This document shows, one piece after another, positions 1 to 5,944 of a stretch of 11,920 bases of DNA. Under the pieces are notes generated by a model. That model saw only the letters and a list, made by a program, of their open reading frames with translations. It made no database searches and was not told where the DNA came from. The position numbers and the translations under genes were made by a program. The stretch is taken from assembly GCA_002342345.1 (NCBI GenBank), contig DDPU01000029.1:3968-15887 (forward strand), in the 5' to 3' direction. The first letter of the stretch is position 1, and every line of letters begins with the position of its first letter. Source of the DNA: Verrucomicrobia bacterium UBA2460. Lineage in GTDB: Bacteria > Verrucomicrobiota > Verrucomicrobiia > Methylacidiphilales > Verrucolacustridaceae.

Positions 1-639
1 CTGACGGACACGGTGGGCTTCCTGAAGAAGCTTCCCACCCACCTGGTGGAGTCCTTTCAGTCGACCCTGGAGGAGGTGGCCTTTGCCGATGTGCTCATCC
101 ATGTGGTGGACGCGGGCCATCCCCAGCGGGCCGAACAGATGCGGGCGGTGGAGGAGGTGCTGAAAAAGATCGGGGCGGGGGACAAGCACACCCTGACGGT
201 TTGGAATAAGGTGGACCGGGTGGAAAACCGGGTGGGCCTGGCCCGGGAGGCGGCGGGGGTGGCCCATGGGGTGCTGGTTTCCGCGAAGACGGGCGAGGGT
301 ATGCCGGCATTCTTTGCGGAACTCTCGGCGATGCTTTCAGCCTGGAGCATGAGGGTTCATTTGAAAGTGCCGCAGAGCGAGGGATCCCTGCTGGCCCTGT
401 TGGCCCGGGCGGGGCGGATCCTCGAAAAGAGGTACGAGGGCAACGAGGTGGAGTTGCAGGCGCACATTCCCCCTTTCTTGAGGGGAAAGGTGGCTCCCTT
501 TATTGTTCCGGGAAGTGAACAAGATCCGGGAATTGCCGGCGGAGGAGAGGCCCAGGGAGCGCTTGATGACCCGGGGACCGGAGGCGCTGGCGACGGCGGA
601 GCTGCTGGCGATCCTGCTGGGGACCGGCAGACCGGGTAA
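1..639 (+). CDS. hflX: GTPase HflX, C-terminal part (5' end outside window)
   Basis: HflX is a GTPase that binds the 50S ribosomal subunit and, in bacteria where it was studied, splits stalled or heat-damaged ribosomes. The visible part has 212 codons, numbered here from base 1. It opens inside the G3 motif as LTDTVGF, followed by the HflX-typical KLPTHLVESFQSTLEEV. The G4 motif NKVD is at about residues 69-72 and the G5 motif SAKTG at about 94-98. A short C-terminal domain follows and looks complete at about residue 169 (VAPFIV). The last ~43 residues are Gly/Ala/Asp-rich, resemble no HflX tail I know, and lie over the start of radC in another frame. They look like out-of-frame reading of GC-rich radC DNA, so the annotated stop (TAA 637-639) may not be the ancestral one. 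G1 and the N-terminal domain lie upstream of the window. The family call is certain; the true C-terminus is not. Confidence 0.93.
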   Translation: MTDTVGFLKKLPTHLVESFQSTLEEVAFADVLIHVVDAGHPQRAEQMRAVEEVLKKIGAGDKHTLTVWNKVDRVENRVGLAREAAGVAHGVLVSAKTGEGMPAFFAELSAMLSAWSMRVHLKVPQSEGSLLALLARAGRILEKRYEGNEVELQAHIPPFLRGKVAPFIVPGSEQDPGIAGGGEAQGALDDPGTGGAGDGGAAGDPAGDRQTG

Positions 640-1210
640 ATCGGTGGTCGAACTGGCGGGGGAAATCCTGCAGTCGCGGGAGGCGCTGGGTAGCCTGGCC
701 CGGATCACGCCGCAGAACCTGCAAAAGGAGTTCCGGGGGTTGGGTGTGGCCAAGGCGTGCCGGATTGCGGCAGCGATCGAACTGGGGCGCCGGGTGGGGT
801 CGGCCGAGGTGGCCGGAGAGGTGATGGATGATCCCTCCAAGGTGGAATTGGCCATCGGTGCGGAACTGCGGAAGAAAGACCGGGAGGAGGTGTGGGCGCT
901 GCTTTTGAACACCAAACTCAGGCTCATCCGGAAGGTGCAGATCAGCCGGGGGTCGGTGAACGAGACGGCGGTTCAGCCGCAGGATTTGTTGAGGCAGGCG
1001 CTGGGCAGTGAAACCGTGTATGCGCTCGTCGCGGTGCACAACCATCCGTCCGGGGATCCGGCACCGAGTCCGGCGGACCTGGAGTTCACCCGGAGGCTGC
1101 GGGACGGAGCCAAGGCGGTGGGCGTGGTGCTGCAGGATCATGTGATTATCGGCGTCGCCCGGGAGGGCCGGGCCGGCTACTATAGTTTCCGGGAGGCAGG
1201 TTACCTTTGA
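515..1210 (+). CDS. radC: RadC family JAMM/MPN+ protein
   Basis: RadC is a widespread protein once linked to DNA repair. Its real role is unsettled, but its C-terminal half has the JAB1/MPN+ metalloprotease fold. With the GTG start at 515 the protein has 231 residues, close to the usual ~220-230. It begins MNKIRELPAEERPRERL, the standard RadC opening. A helix-hairpin-helix-like segment follows (ELLAILLGTG, about 29-38). The zinc-binding JAMM motif H-x-H-x7-S-x2-D is intact at H175, H177, S185 and D188, and E150 is a candidate catalytic Glu. A TTG start at 503 would add four residues. GTG 515 is preferred because it gives the canonical N-terminus; no strong Shine-Dalgarno sequence precedes either. 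The gene overlaps the 3' end of hflX out of frame and ends in TGA within the TTGA shared with lpxA, so translation is probably coupled through the set. Confidence 0.93.
   Translation: MNKIRELPAEERPRERLMTRGPEALATAELLAILLGTGRPGKSVVELAGEILQSREALGSLARITPQNLQKEFRGLGVAKACRIAAAIELGRRVGSAEVAGEVMDDPSKVELAIGAELRKKDREEVWALLLNTKLRLIRKVQISRGSVNETAVQPQDLLRQALGSETVYALVAVHNHPSGDPAPSPADLEFTRRLRDGAKAVGVVLQDHVIIGVAREGRAGYYSFREAGYL
1191..1209 (+). promoter_or_regulatory. Ribosome binding site and TTG start of lpxA inside radC
   Basis: GGGAGG at 1191-1196 and AGG at 1198-1200 lie 10 and 6 bases before TTG 1207. This supports the non-ATG start, which shares TTGA with the radC stop. It is one of the few good Shine-Dalgarno sequences in the window and fits translational coupling. 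Confidence 0.6.
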
Positions 1211-2022
1211 GCAAACGGGAAATTCATCCGACGGCCGTGGTGGAAAAGGGCGCCAAGCTCGGGTCGGGGTGTGTGGTGGGCCCGGGGGCGATCGTTGGGA
1301 CGGAGGTGGAGCTTGGGGATGGCTGCGTGGTGGGTCCCCGGGCGGTTTTGGAGGGGCGGGTAAGGATGGGGGCGGGAAACCGCATTGGCATCGGCGCGGT
1401 GATCGGTGGGGAGCCGCAGGATCTGGCCTATCAAGGGGCGAAGAGCGGTGTGGTCATTGGGGACGGGAACGTGATCCGGGAATATGTGACGATCCATCGT
1501 GGAACCAAGGAGGGGACGGACACGGTGATCGGCAACAACTGTTTTCTCATGGTGGGGGCGCATGTGGCCCACAACTGCCGGTTGGCTGACGGGGTGACCC
1601 TAGTCAACAACGTGCTCCTGGCCGGGCATGTGGAAGTGGGGGAGAAGGCGTTTTTGGGCGGGGCGGTGGTGGTGCACCAGTTTGTGCGGATCGGGAAGCT
1701 GGCGATGGTGCGGGGACAAACCCGGGTGGGCATGGACCTTCCTCCCTACTGCATGGCTGTGGCGACCAACGGGGTGTGCGGGCTGAATTCCGTCGGATTG
1801 CGGCGGGCGGGGGTGAAGCCGGACAACCGCAAGGCGCTCCAACGGGTCTACGGGGAGTTTTTCTTTGGAGGGAAAAACCGGGCGCAGGCGCTGGAGGCGA
1901 TTCGGAAGGGAAAGGATGCCAAGGTCACGGAGGTGCGGGAGTTTTGTGATTTTATCGAAAGTACCAAGCGGGGGATCTGCCACGGGCTGAAACCGGGGGA
2001 GATCAGCCTGGAGGAGAACTGA
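1207..2022 (+). CDS. lpxA: Acyl-ACP--UDP-N-acetylglucosamine O-acyltransferase (LpxA)
   Basis: LpxA moves an R-3-hydroxyacyl chain from acyl carrier protein to the 3-OH of UDP-GlcNAc, the first step of lipid A synthesis in the cytoplasm. The protein has 271 residues (E. coli 262). Its N-terminal two thirds are imperfect hexapeptide repeats, as in a left-handed beta-helix (IHPTAVV, GAVIG, VVIGDG, and so on). Hallmarks are EPQDLAYQG (about 69-77), the catalytic region AHVAHNC with H119 and the presumed general base H122, AGHV with H141, and VHQF with H157. The residue aligned to E. coli G173, the acyl-chain-length ruler, is G170. The C-terminal helical domain, about residues 195-271, has the usual GLRRAG start. 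The TTG start is backed by the family N-terminus and a good ribosome binding site. fabZ, lpxD and lpxB, frequent neighbours elsewhere, are not in the window. The gene ends 10 bases from a convergent outer-membrane protein gene. Confidence 0.97.
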   Translation: MSKREIHPTAVVEKGAKLGSGCVVGPGAIVGTEVELGDGCVVGPRAVLEGRVRMGAGNRIGIGAVIGGEPQDLAYQGAKSGVVIGDGNVIREYVTIHRGTKEGTDTVIGNNCFLMVGAHVAHNCRLADGVTLVNNVLLAGHVEVGEKAFLGGAVVVHQFVRIGKLAMVRGQTRVGMDLPPYCMAVATNGVCGLNSVGLRRAGVKPDNRKALQRVYGEFFFGGKNRAQALEAIRKGKDAKVTEVREFCDFIESTKRGICHGLKPGEISLEEN

Positions 2023-2032
2023 GCCCGGGGAA

Positions 2033-3316
2033 CTAAAACCGGGACTGGATGCCGACTTCGATGGCGAAGTTGTAGCTGTTCTCGAACTGGTAGTTGCCGA
2101 TGACCGGCATGAATGCGCTGAGCATCTTGAAAGCGCCGTAAAAGTCCAATCCGGGCTCGATCGTGTAGGTGGCCCCAACCTCGGCATTCCAGCCGAACTG
2201 AAAACCGCTGCGGCAGTAGTTCCCCTGAATATCCGTGTTGGCGAGGTAGTAGTTGTTGACGTCGAGCTGTTGCCAAATGGCACCGATGCCACCCGCGAGG
2301 AATGGCCTAAACTTCACATTTCCGGGCCAACGGAGGATTCCGTTGATTTGCACGGGAACCTGAACCAGTTCCCCATCGGCGGACATGTTGTAGGACCCGG
2401 CCGGAAGACCTCCTCCCGGACTGGTGTTGAAGGTGACGTTGTACTGGTTGATGCCGTTGTAAGTGAGGCCGGTTTGCAGGCCAACCCCGAGCCATTCGTA
2501 AAAGTTGTAGCCAAACTCCATGTCGAACCGGAAGCCGGGGTTGAAGGTGAAATTTTCCCCTCCTACGACCGCACCGTTGAAGGTCCCGGATGGGTATTGA
2601 TAAGGATAGGCCTGCCGGTTGGTTCCGTTGTCGACCCGGCGGGCGGTGAGCTGGCCCTGAAGGGAGCCGCCGATGCCGCCGTTAAGGAAAAAGCTGTCCC
2701 AAGCGCCGAGCTGGAGGGTGGTGGCATCGCCGACGATCGGGGCCGGTTTCCCGGAAACCGTCTGCAAAGGCGGTGTGGACGGGTTGGCGGCGCCGGAGAG
2801 CGGGTCGGGCGGGGCGGCTCCTCCTCCTCCCATGGGGTCGGCGGCGGGACTTCCGCCCATGGGATCACCGGCAGCCGTTGGCAAGGAGGGGGTCCCTCCC
2901 AGGCTATCGGGTGAGGCGGGGAGAGTGGCCGGGACGGTCGCAGCGTTCCCATTGTTGCCGATGGGGGCAACGGAAAGTCGTTCCGGCGAGGCAGGGGTAA
3001 GGCGGTCGGAGCGAGGCGCGGGCTCGGGGTAGAGGGAAAGTTTGGGGGGCCCCCCGAAGGCGGCGCCGTCGTCACGATAGTTCAGCGCCACGAGGGGAAC
3101 GATTTTTTTCGTGCCGTCGGGATAGATCTTTAAAACCAAAGCTGTGTCGCCGAGGCCACCCTGCGAAGCCGGTTGTGCAGGGGGAAGAGAAGTGGTCGAG
3201 GCGGGGTTGGAGTCGGTGCTTGGGGGCACCACCAGTCTCTGGGCAAAGAGGGTTTGAGAGAAAAAAACAGATGCCCAAAAAAAACAAAACCAGGTTTTTG
3301 CCCCAAATCGCCTCAT
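2033..3316 (-). CDS. Outer-membrane beta-barrel protein with long Pro/Gly-rich linker
   Basis: This 427-residue protein has a clear signal peptide (MRRFGAKTW, then a hydrophobic core, likely cut after LFA at residue 25). Residues ~26-200 form a low-complexity linker rich in Pro, Ala, Gly and Ser. The linker holds a short segment reading LVLKIYPDGTKKIVPL (about 60-75) and Asp-Pro repeats (DPMGG at 151-155, another at 160-164, DPL at 171). Residues ~207-427 alternate aromatic/hydrophobic and polar residues with many Gly and Asn, as in a small, perhaps eight-stranded, outer-membrane barrel of the OmpW/OmpA-like superfamily. The chain ends IQSRF; a terminal Phe is the usual BAM signal of outer-membrane proteins. 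ATG 3316 has a weak GGA five bases upstream. The exact family and function are unknown; the linker could span periplasm or peptidoglycan. It is probably a single-gene unit with its promoter in 3317-3459. Confidence 0.85.
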   Translation of the reverse strand: MRRFGAKTWFCFFWASVFFSQTLFAQRLVVPPSTDSNPASTTSLPPAQPASQGGLGDTALVLKIYPDGTKKIVPLVALNYRDDGAAFGGPPKLSLYPEPAPRSDRLTPASPERLSVAPIGNNGNAATVPATLPASPDSLGGTPSLPTAAGDPMGGSPAADPMGGGGAAPPDPLSGAANPSTPPLQTVSGKPAPIVGDATTLQLGAWDSFFLNGGIGGSLQGQLTARRVDNGTNRQAYPYQYPSGTFNGAVVGGENFTFNPGFRFDMEFGYNFYEWLGVGLQTGLTYNGINQYNVTFNTSPGGGLPAGSYNMSADGELVQVPVQINGILRWPGNVKFRPFLAGGIGAIWQQLDVNNYYLANTDIQGNYCRSGFQFGWNAEVGATYTIEPGLDFYGAFKMLSAFMPVIGNYQFENSYNFAIEVGIQSRF

Positions 3317-3372
3317 GGATTTCCATGAACTTTGGGTACAACCAATTGGGGCTACAAAGCAAAGAACACTTC

Positions 3373-3395
3373 TTATGTAAAAGTTATTAACATAA
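3373..3395. repeat. Inverted repeat TTATGT-N11-ACATAA, possible operator
   Basis: Perfect six-base arms TTATGT (3373-3378) and ACATAA (3390-3395) are separated by 11 bases in the AT-rich promoter region of the beta-barrel gene. The 17-base centre-to-centre spacing is compatible with a dimeric regulator, but a repeat this short in AT-rich DNA can also arise by chance. Confidence 0.35.
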
Positions 3396-3425
3396 TTGCT
3401 GGCAAAAATTACGTATTTATGCGTG

Positions 3426-3448
3426 AAAAATCACCCCGACCGGGGGAT
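3426..3448 (-). terminator. Probable rho-independent terminator of the GH13 gene
   Basis: Read on the minus strand, 11 bases after the amylase stop, the sequence is ATCCCCC-GGTC-GGGG-T-GATTTTT. The stem pairs ATC+CCCC with GGGG+GAT, with one bulged base and a four-base loop, and is followed directly by a T tract. This is a compact but well-formed intrinsic terminator pointing away from the amylase gene. It would help insulate the downstream barrel gene. Confidence 0.55.
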
Positions 3449-3459
3449 GGGAACTGGGA

Positions 3460-5871
3460 TCAGGGGATGAGAAGAGCGCTGGTCAGAGCGGGAAGAGTGA
3501 TGGAGAGCTTTCCATTTTTCACCGGGAATTTCCCGAGCTTTCCCAGGCGATCTTCGAGAGTGCCGTCGACAAATTCCGGCCCGAGTTCCAGATCGAGCTT
3601 GGCGGGGGATTCCGAGCGGTTGTAGAGGACCAAAACACGGTCCTGGAGGTAGGCCCGGGCGACGGCGTAGGTGGCTTGGTCGGCCTGGATGGCCCGGCGG
3701 CTTCCGTAACGGATGGCGGGATGTTTGGTGCGCAGGGCATTGAGCCTGGAAACATGGTCCTGCACCGACTTTTCCGCCCGCGTCAGCTTGGCGGGATCGG
3801 GGAACATCCTGCGGTTGTCGGGATCCTGGGCCCCGGTCATGCCGATTTCGTCGCCGTAATAAATCGTGGGGGCCCCCGATGCTGTCAGGACAAAGGTGAA
3901 GGCCAGCATAAGTTTGCGGTAGGAGGATTCGTGATCGACCTTGGGAGGCTTGGTCCATCCCACGGTAAATTCATCCTTTCCGGAGGGATCGGGAAGATCC
4001 CCGTCGGCATAGGCAAGGAAACGGGATTTGTCGTGGTTCCCGAGGAGGGGGGACATCACCGTTTCCGGACCGAAAACCCTTTCGGAGGCCGCGGAGGACT
4101 TTTCCAGCTCCCGGAAGTCCTCTTTGCCCGTGCCAAAGACTTCGAGAAGGGTGTCGTACAGGGGGAACTCGAACTGGCCGTCCAGCCGGTTGGGCCCGAT
4201 GAAGGAGTTGATGCCCCGTCGGTTCATGAAGGTTTCGCCGACGAGGTAAAAGGAGTCTTGCCGGGCTTCGGGCAGTCCCTGACGAAGGCCCTGGCGGAAG
4301 GATGTCCAGAACTTCGGGGGGATATGTTTGACGGCATCGAGACGGAAGCCGTCCAGGTTGAAGCGTCGGACCCAGTCCGCTGCGTTGTTGATGAGAAAGG
4401 CGGAGGCGGCGGGGACCTCGTAATTAAAGCGGGGGAGAAAGGGCTCAAACCAGGTGGTGAACTGGGTTTCGTTGTCCCACTTGCGGAGGTTCCTGGTTCC
4501 GTCCGGGAGCATGAGGGAGCCGAACCATTCGGGATGTTCCCGGAAGGCGGGGTGTTCCTCGTGGACATGGGCGAGGACGAGATCCAGCAGGATCCGGATT
4601 TTTTTATCCTTGGCCGATTCGGCCAGGGCGGTCAGGGCGGCATTGCCGCCGAAACGGGGTTCCACCTCGGTGGAACTGACGGGCCAGTAACCGTGGTATC
4701 CCGTGTACCATCTCCGGGGCTCCTTGTACTCCTGGTAGGGGGGCGGGGGATTCCGGTTCACCGGAGAGAGCCAGAGCGTGTTGATGCCGAGTTTTTCGAA
4801 ATACCCCTCCTCGACGAGTTTTCTCACGCCGGCCAGATCGCCACCGAAATATTGCGCGGGGGGTTCCACCCTTGGGTCGGGCTTGGGGTTATTGGAAGGG
4901 TCGCCGTCGACCAACCGGTCGATAAACGCGAAATAAATGATGTGATCGTGGCGATCCGTTCCCGCCGCGGGATCCTCGCCGACGCGTGCACGCGCCGGGA
5001 AAGCGGGTGTCCCGTCGGAGCCGATCCCCATGATCCTGACCCAGGCCCCGCCGGGAAGTCCCCCGGTTGCCACCTTCCATCCGCCATCCGGGATGGCCTC
5101 CACCGGAAGAAGCGTGGAGGTTCCGTCCGGGTGCTGGGCAACCGCCGAAACTTGCGCGGGCTTCCCGGATCCGGGATGGCAGGAAAAAACCAGGGAGTCG
5201 GCCGAGCGGGACTGGGCAAAAAACACGGGAGGGGTTGAGGCCGATCCGGCGACCCGGAGGACGGAATTTTCGTTGCCGGTGCCATCCCCGCTTTTTTCGG
5301 TGTTGGCAGGGTCGAGCCGCCACTGGCCATCCACCACCAGTTTGTAGTCGTGGGATCCCGGGGGTAGCGCCAGGGAAATCTCCCAGGCGTTGCCTGCCGT
5401 TTTTCTGAAAGGGTGGGCAGTGGGGTTCCAGCCGTTGAAGGTGCCGGCCAGGCAGACCGATTTTTCCGATCCTTTGCCGGAGTAGCGGAGGACGGTTTCC
5501 GGAACAACCGGCGCAGCCACGGTCAAAATCCCGCCGAGAGAGCCGCCATCCGCCTTTTGGATCCGCAGGGGAAGGTTTCCGATGCCGGCCCGGCCAGGAG
5601 CGGGTGGAAGACGCAAAATCCTTTTGGAGGAATCCAACTCGGCGGTGATTTTTTCCCCGGAACTCTTTTTTTCCATCTCCAAACGGTCCCCCGGTGCAAC
5701 AAACAAAAATCGCGACAAATCGATTTCCAGGGACTCACCCGGGTCCACCGTTTGGACCGGAATCCACCCGATGAAGGAAGGTTGGGAAACCTCCGCCCGC
5801 AAAACCGCCGAAAAAAGAACCCAAACGACCGGAAAAAGGAAGGCAAGACGAGTATGAGTGCTGTTTCTCAA
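3460..5871 (-). CDS. Secreted GH13 alpha-amylase family enzyme with CBM48-like domain
   Basis: The predicted enzyme acts on alpha-glucans outside the cytoplasm. It has 803 residues, with a signal peptide at residues 1-26 (core FLFPVVWVLFSAVL). A CBM48/AMPK-type glycan-binding fold lies at ~124-206 (LAGTFNGWNP, DYKLVVDGQWRLDP). A linker or E-set-like stretch runs ~210-305. The GH13 barrel, ~309-690, has all four signature regions: DLVLAH (D430, H435), GFRLDAVKH (R510, nucleophile D512), LVGETF (acid/base E546) and LLGNHD (H613, D614). GYHGYWP at 391-397 is also typical. A C-terminal beta domain ends at 803. All catalytic residues are intact. Specificity (amylase, cyclomaltodextrinase, neopullulanase or branching-type) cannot be fixed from motifs. 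The start is TTG 5871; no ATG or GTG lies in frame before the signal peptide core and no Shine-Dalgarno sequence is visible. The gene is transcribed divergently from the polysaccharide export operon. Confidence 0.92.
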   Translation of the reverse strand: MRNSTHTRLAFLFPVVWVLFSAVLRAEVSQPSFIGWIPVQTVDPGESLEIDLSRFLFVAPGDRLEMEKKSSGEKITAELDSSKRILRLPPAPGRAGIGNLPLRIQKADGGSLGGILTVAAPVVPETVLRYSGKGSEKSVCLAGTFNGWNPTAHPFRKTAGNAWEISLALPPGSHDYKLVVDGQWRLDPANTEKSGDGTGNENSVLRVAGSASTPPVFFAQSRSADSLVFSCHPGSGKPAQVSAVAQHPDGTSTLLPVEAIPDGGWKVATGGLPGGAWVRIMGIGSDGTPAFPARARVGEDPAAGTDRHDHIIYFAFIDRLVDGDPSNNPKPDPRVEPPAQYFGGDLAGVRKLVEEGYFEKLGINTLWLSPVNRNPPPPYQEYKEPRRWYTGYHGYWPVSSTEVEPRFGGNAALTALAESAKDKKIRILLDLVLAHVHEEHPAFREHPEWFGSLMLPDGTRNLRKWDNETQFTTWFEPFLPRFNYEVPAASAFLINNAADWVRRFNLDGFRLDAVKHIPPKFWTSFRQGLRQGLPEARQDSFYLVGETFMNRRGINSFIGPNRLDGQFEFPLYDTLLEVFGTGKEDFRELEKSSAASERVFGPETVMSPLLGNHDKSRFLAYADGDLPDPSGKDEFTVGWTKPPKVDHESSYRKLMLAFTFVLTASGAPTIYYGDEIGMTGAQDPDNRRMFPDPAKLTRAEKSVQDHVSRLNALRTKHPAIRYGSRRAIQADQATYAVARAYLQDRVLVLYNRSESPAKLDLELGPEFVDGTLEDRLGKLGKFPVKNGKLSITLPALTSALLIP

Positions 5872-5944
5872 GCGTGCAAAAATATCAAAGGATCAATTAT
5901 TTAGGTAATAAAAAACCATTTGTTTTTACCATAAAACAGGTAAA
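5872..5944. promoter_or_regulatory. Divergent promoter region between GH13 gene and export operon
   Basis: This 73-base AT-rich gap must serve the minus-strand amylase and probably the plus-strand export operon. On the plus strand TTTACC (5925-5930) followed after 17 bases by TATTTC (5948-5953) is a weak -35/-10 pair. No consensus promoter stands out on either strand. The repeat elements at 5904-5944 occupy the operon-proximal half. Confidence 0.4.
5904..5944. repeat. Alternating GGTAA / TTACC / GGTAA elements, possible operator
   Basis: GGTAA (5904-5908), TTTACC (5925-5930) and GGTAAA (5939-5944) alternate in orientation. They make one perfect inverted repeat TTTACC-N8-GGTAAA and a second, wider one GGTAA-N17-TTACC. 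The last arm abuts the TTG at 5945. The arrangement could be a two-site operator shared by both divergent genes or competing hairpins in a leader transcript. Neither is shown. Confidence 0.4.

Larger units (their letters stand above)
3317..3459 (-). promoter_or_regulatory. AT-rich intergenic region upstream of the beta-barrel gene
   Basis: This 143-base gap between two minus-strand genes is far more AT-rich than its surroundings, so it probably holds the promoter of the beta-barrel gene. On the minus strand a TTGCCA (3405 down to 3400) could act as a -35 element, with a poor -10 (TTTACA) 18 bases on. I would not rely on these hexamers. The upstream part, 3426-3448, is a likely terminator, and 3373-3395 holds an inverted repeat. 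No ORF of note lies inside. Confidence 0.4.

Noticed and set aside
2023..2043. CCCGG-N10-CCGGG inverted repeat at the lpxA / barrel gene convergence
   Set aside because: The stem is only five pairs with a ten-base loop and no T tract on either strand, so it is not a credible intrinsic terminator.
3072..3362. Minus-strand 96-codon frame overlapping the start of the barrel gene
   Set aside because: It is hydrophobic at the start but becomes low-complexity basic sequence, a shifted reading of the Pro-rich linker. Kept only as a possible upstream-ATG effect.
3676..5238. Long plus-strand open frame opposite the GH13 gene (520 codons)
   Set aside because: It lies wholly antisense to a gene with all GH13 motifs and its translation is Gly-rich without domains. 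Long antisense frames are expected in GC-rich coding DNA.
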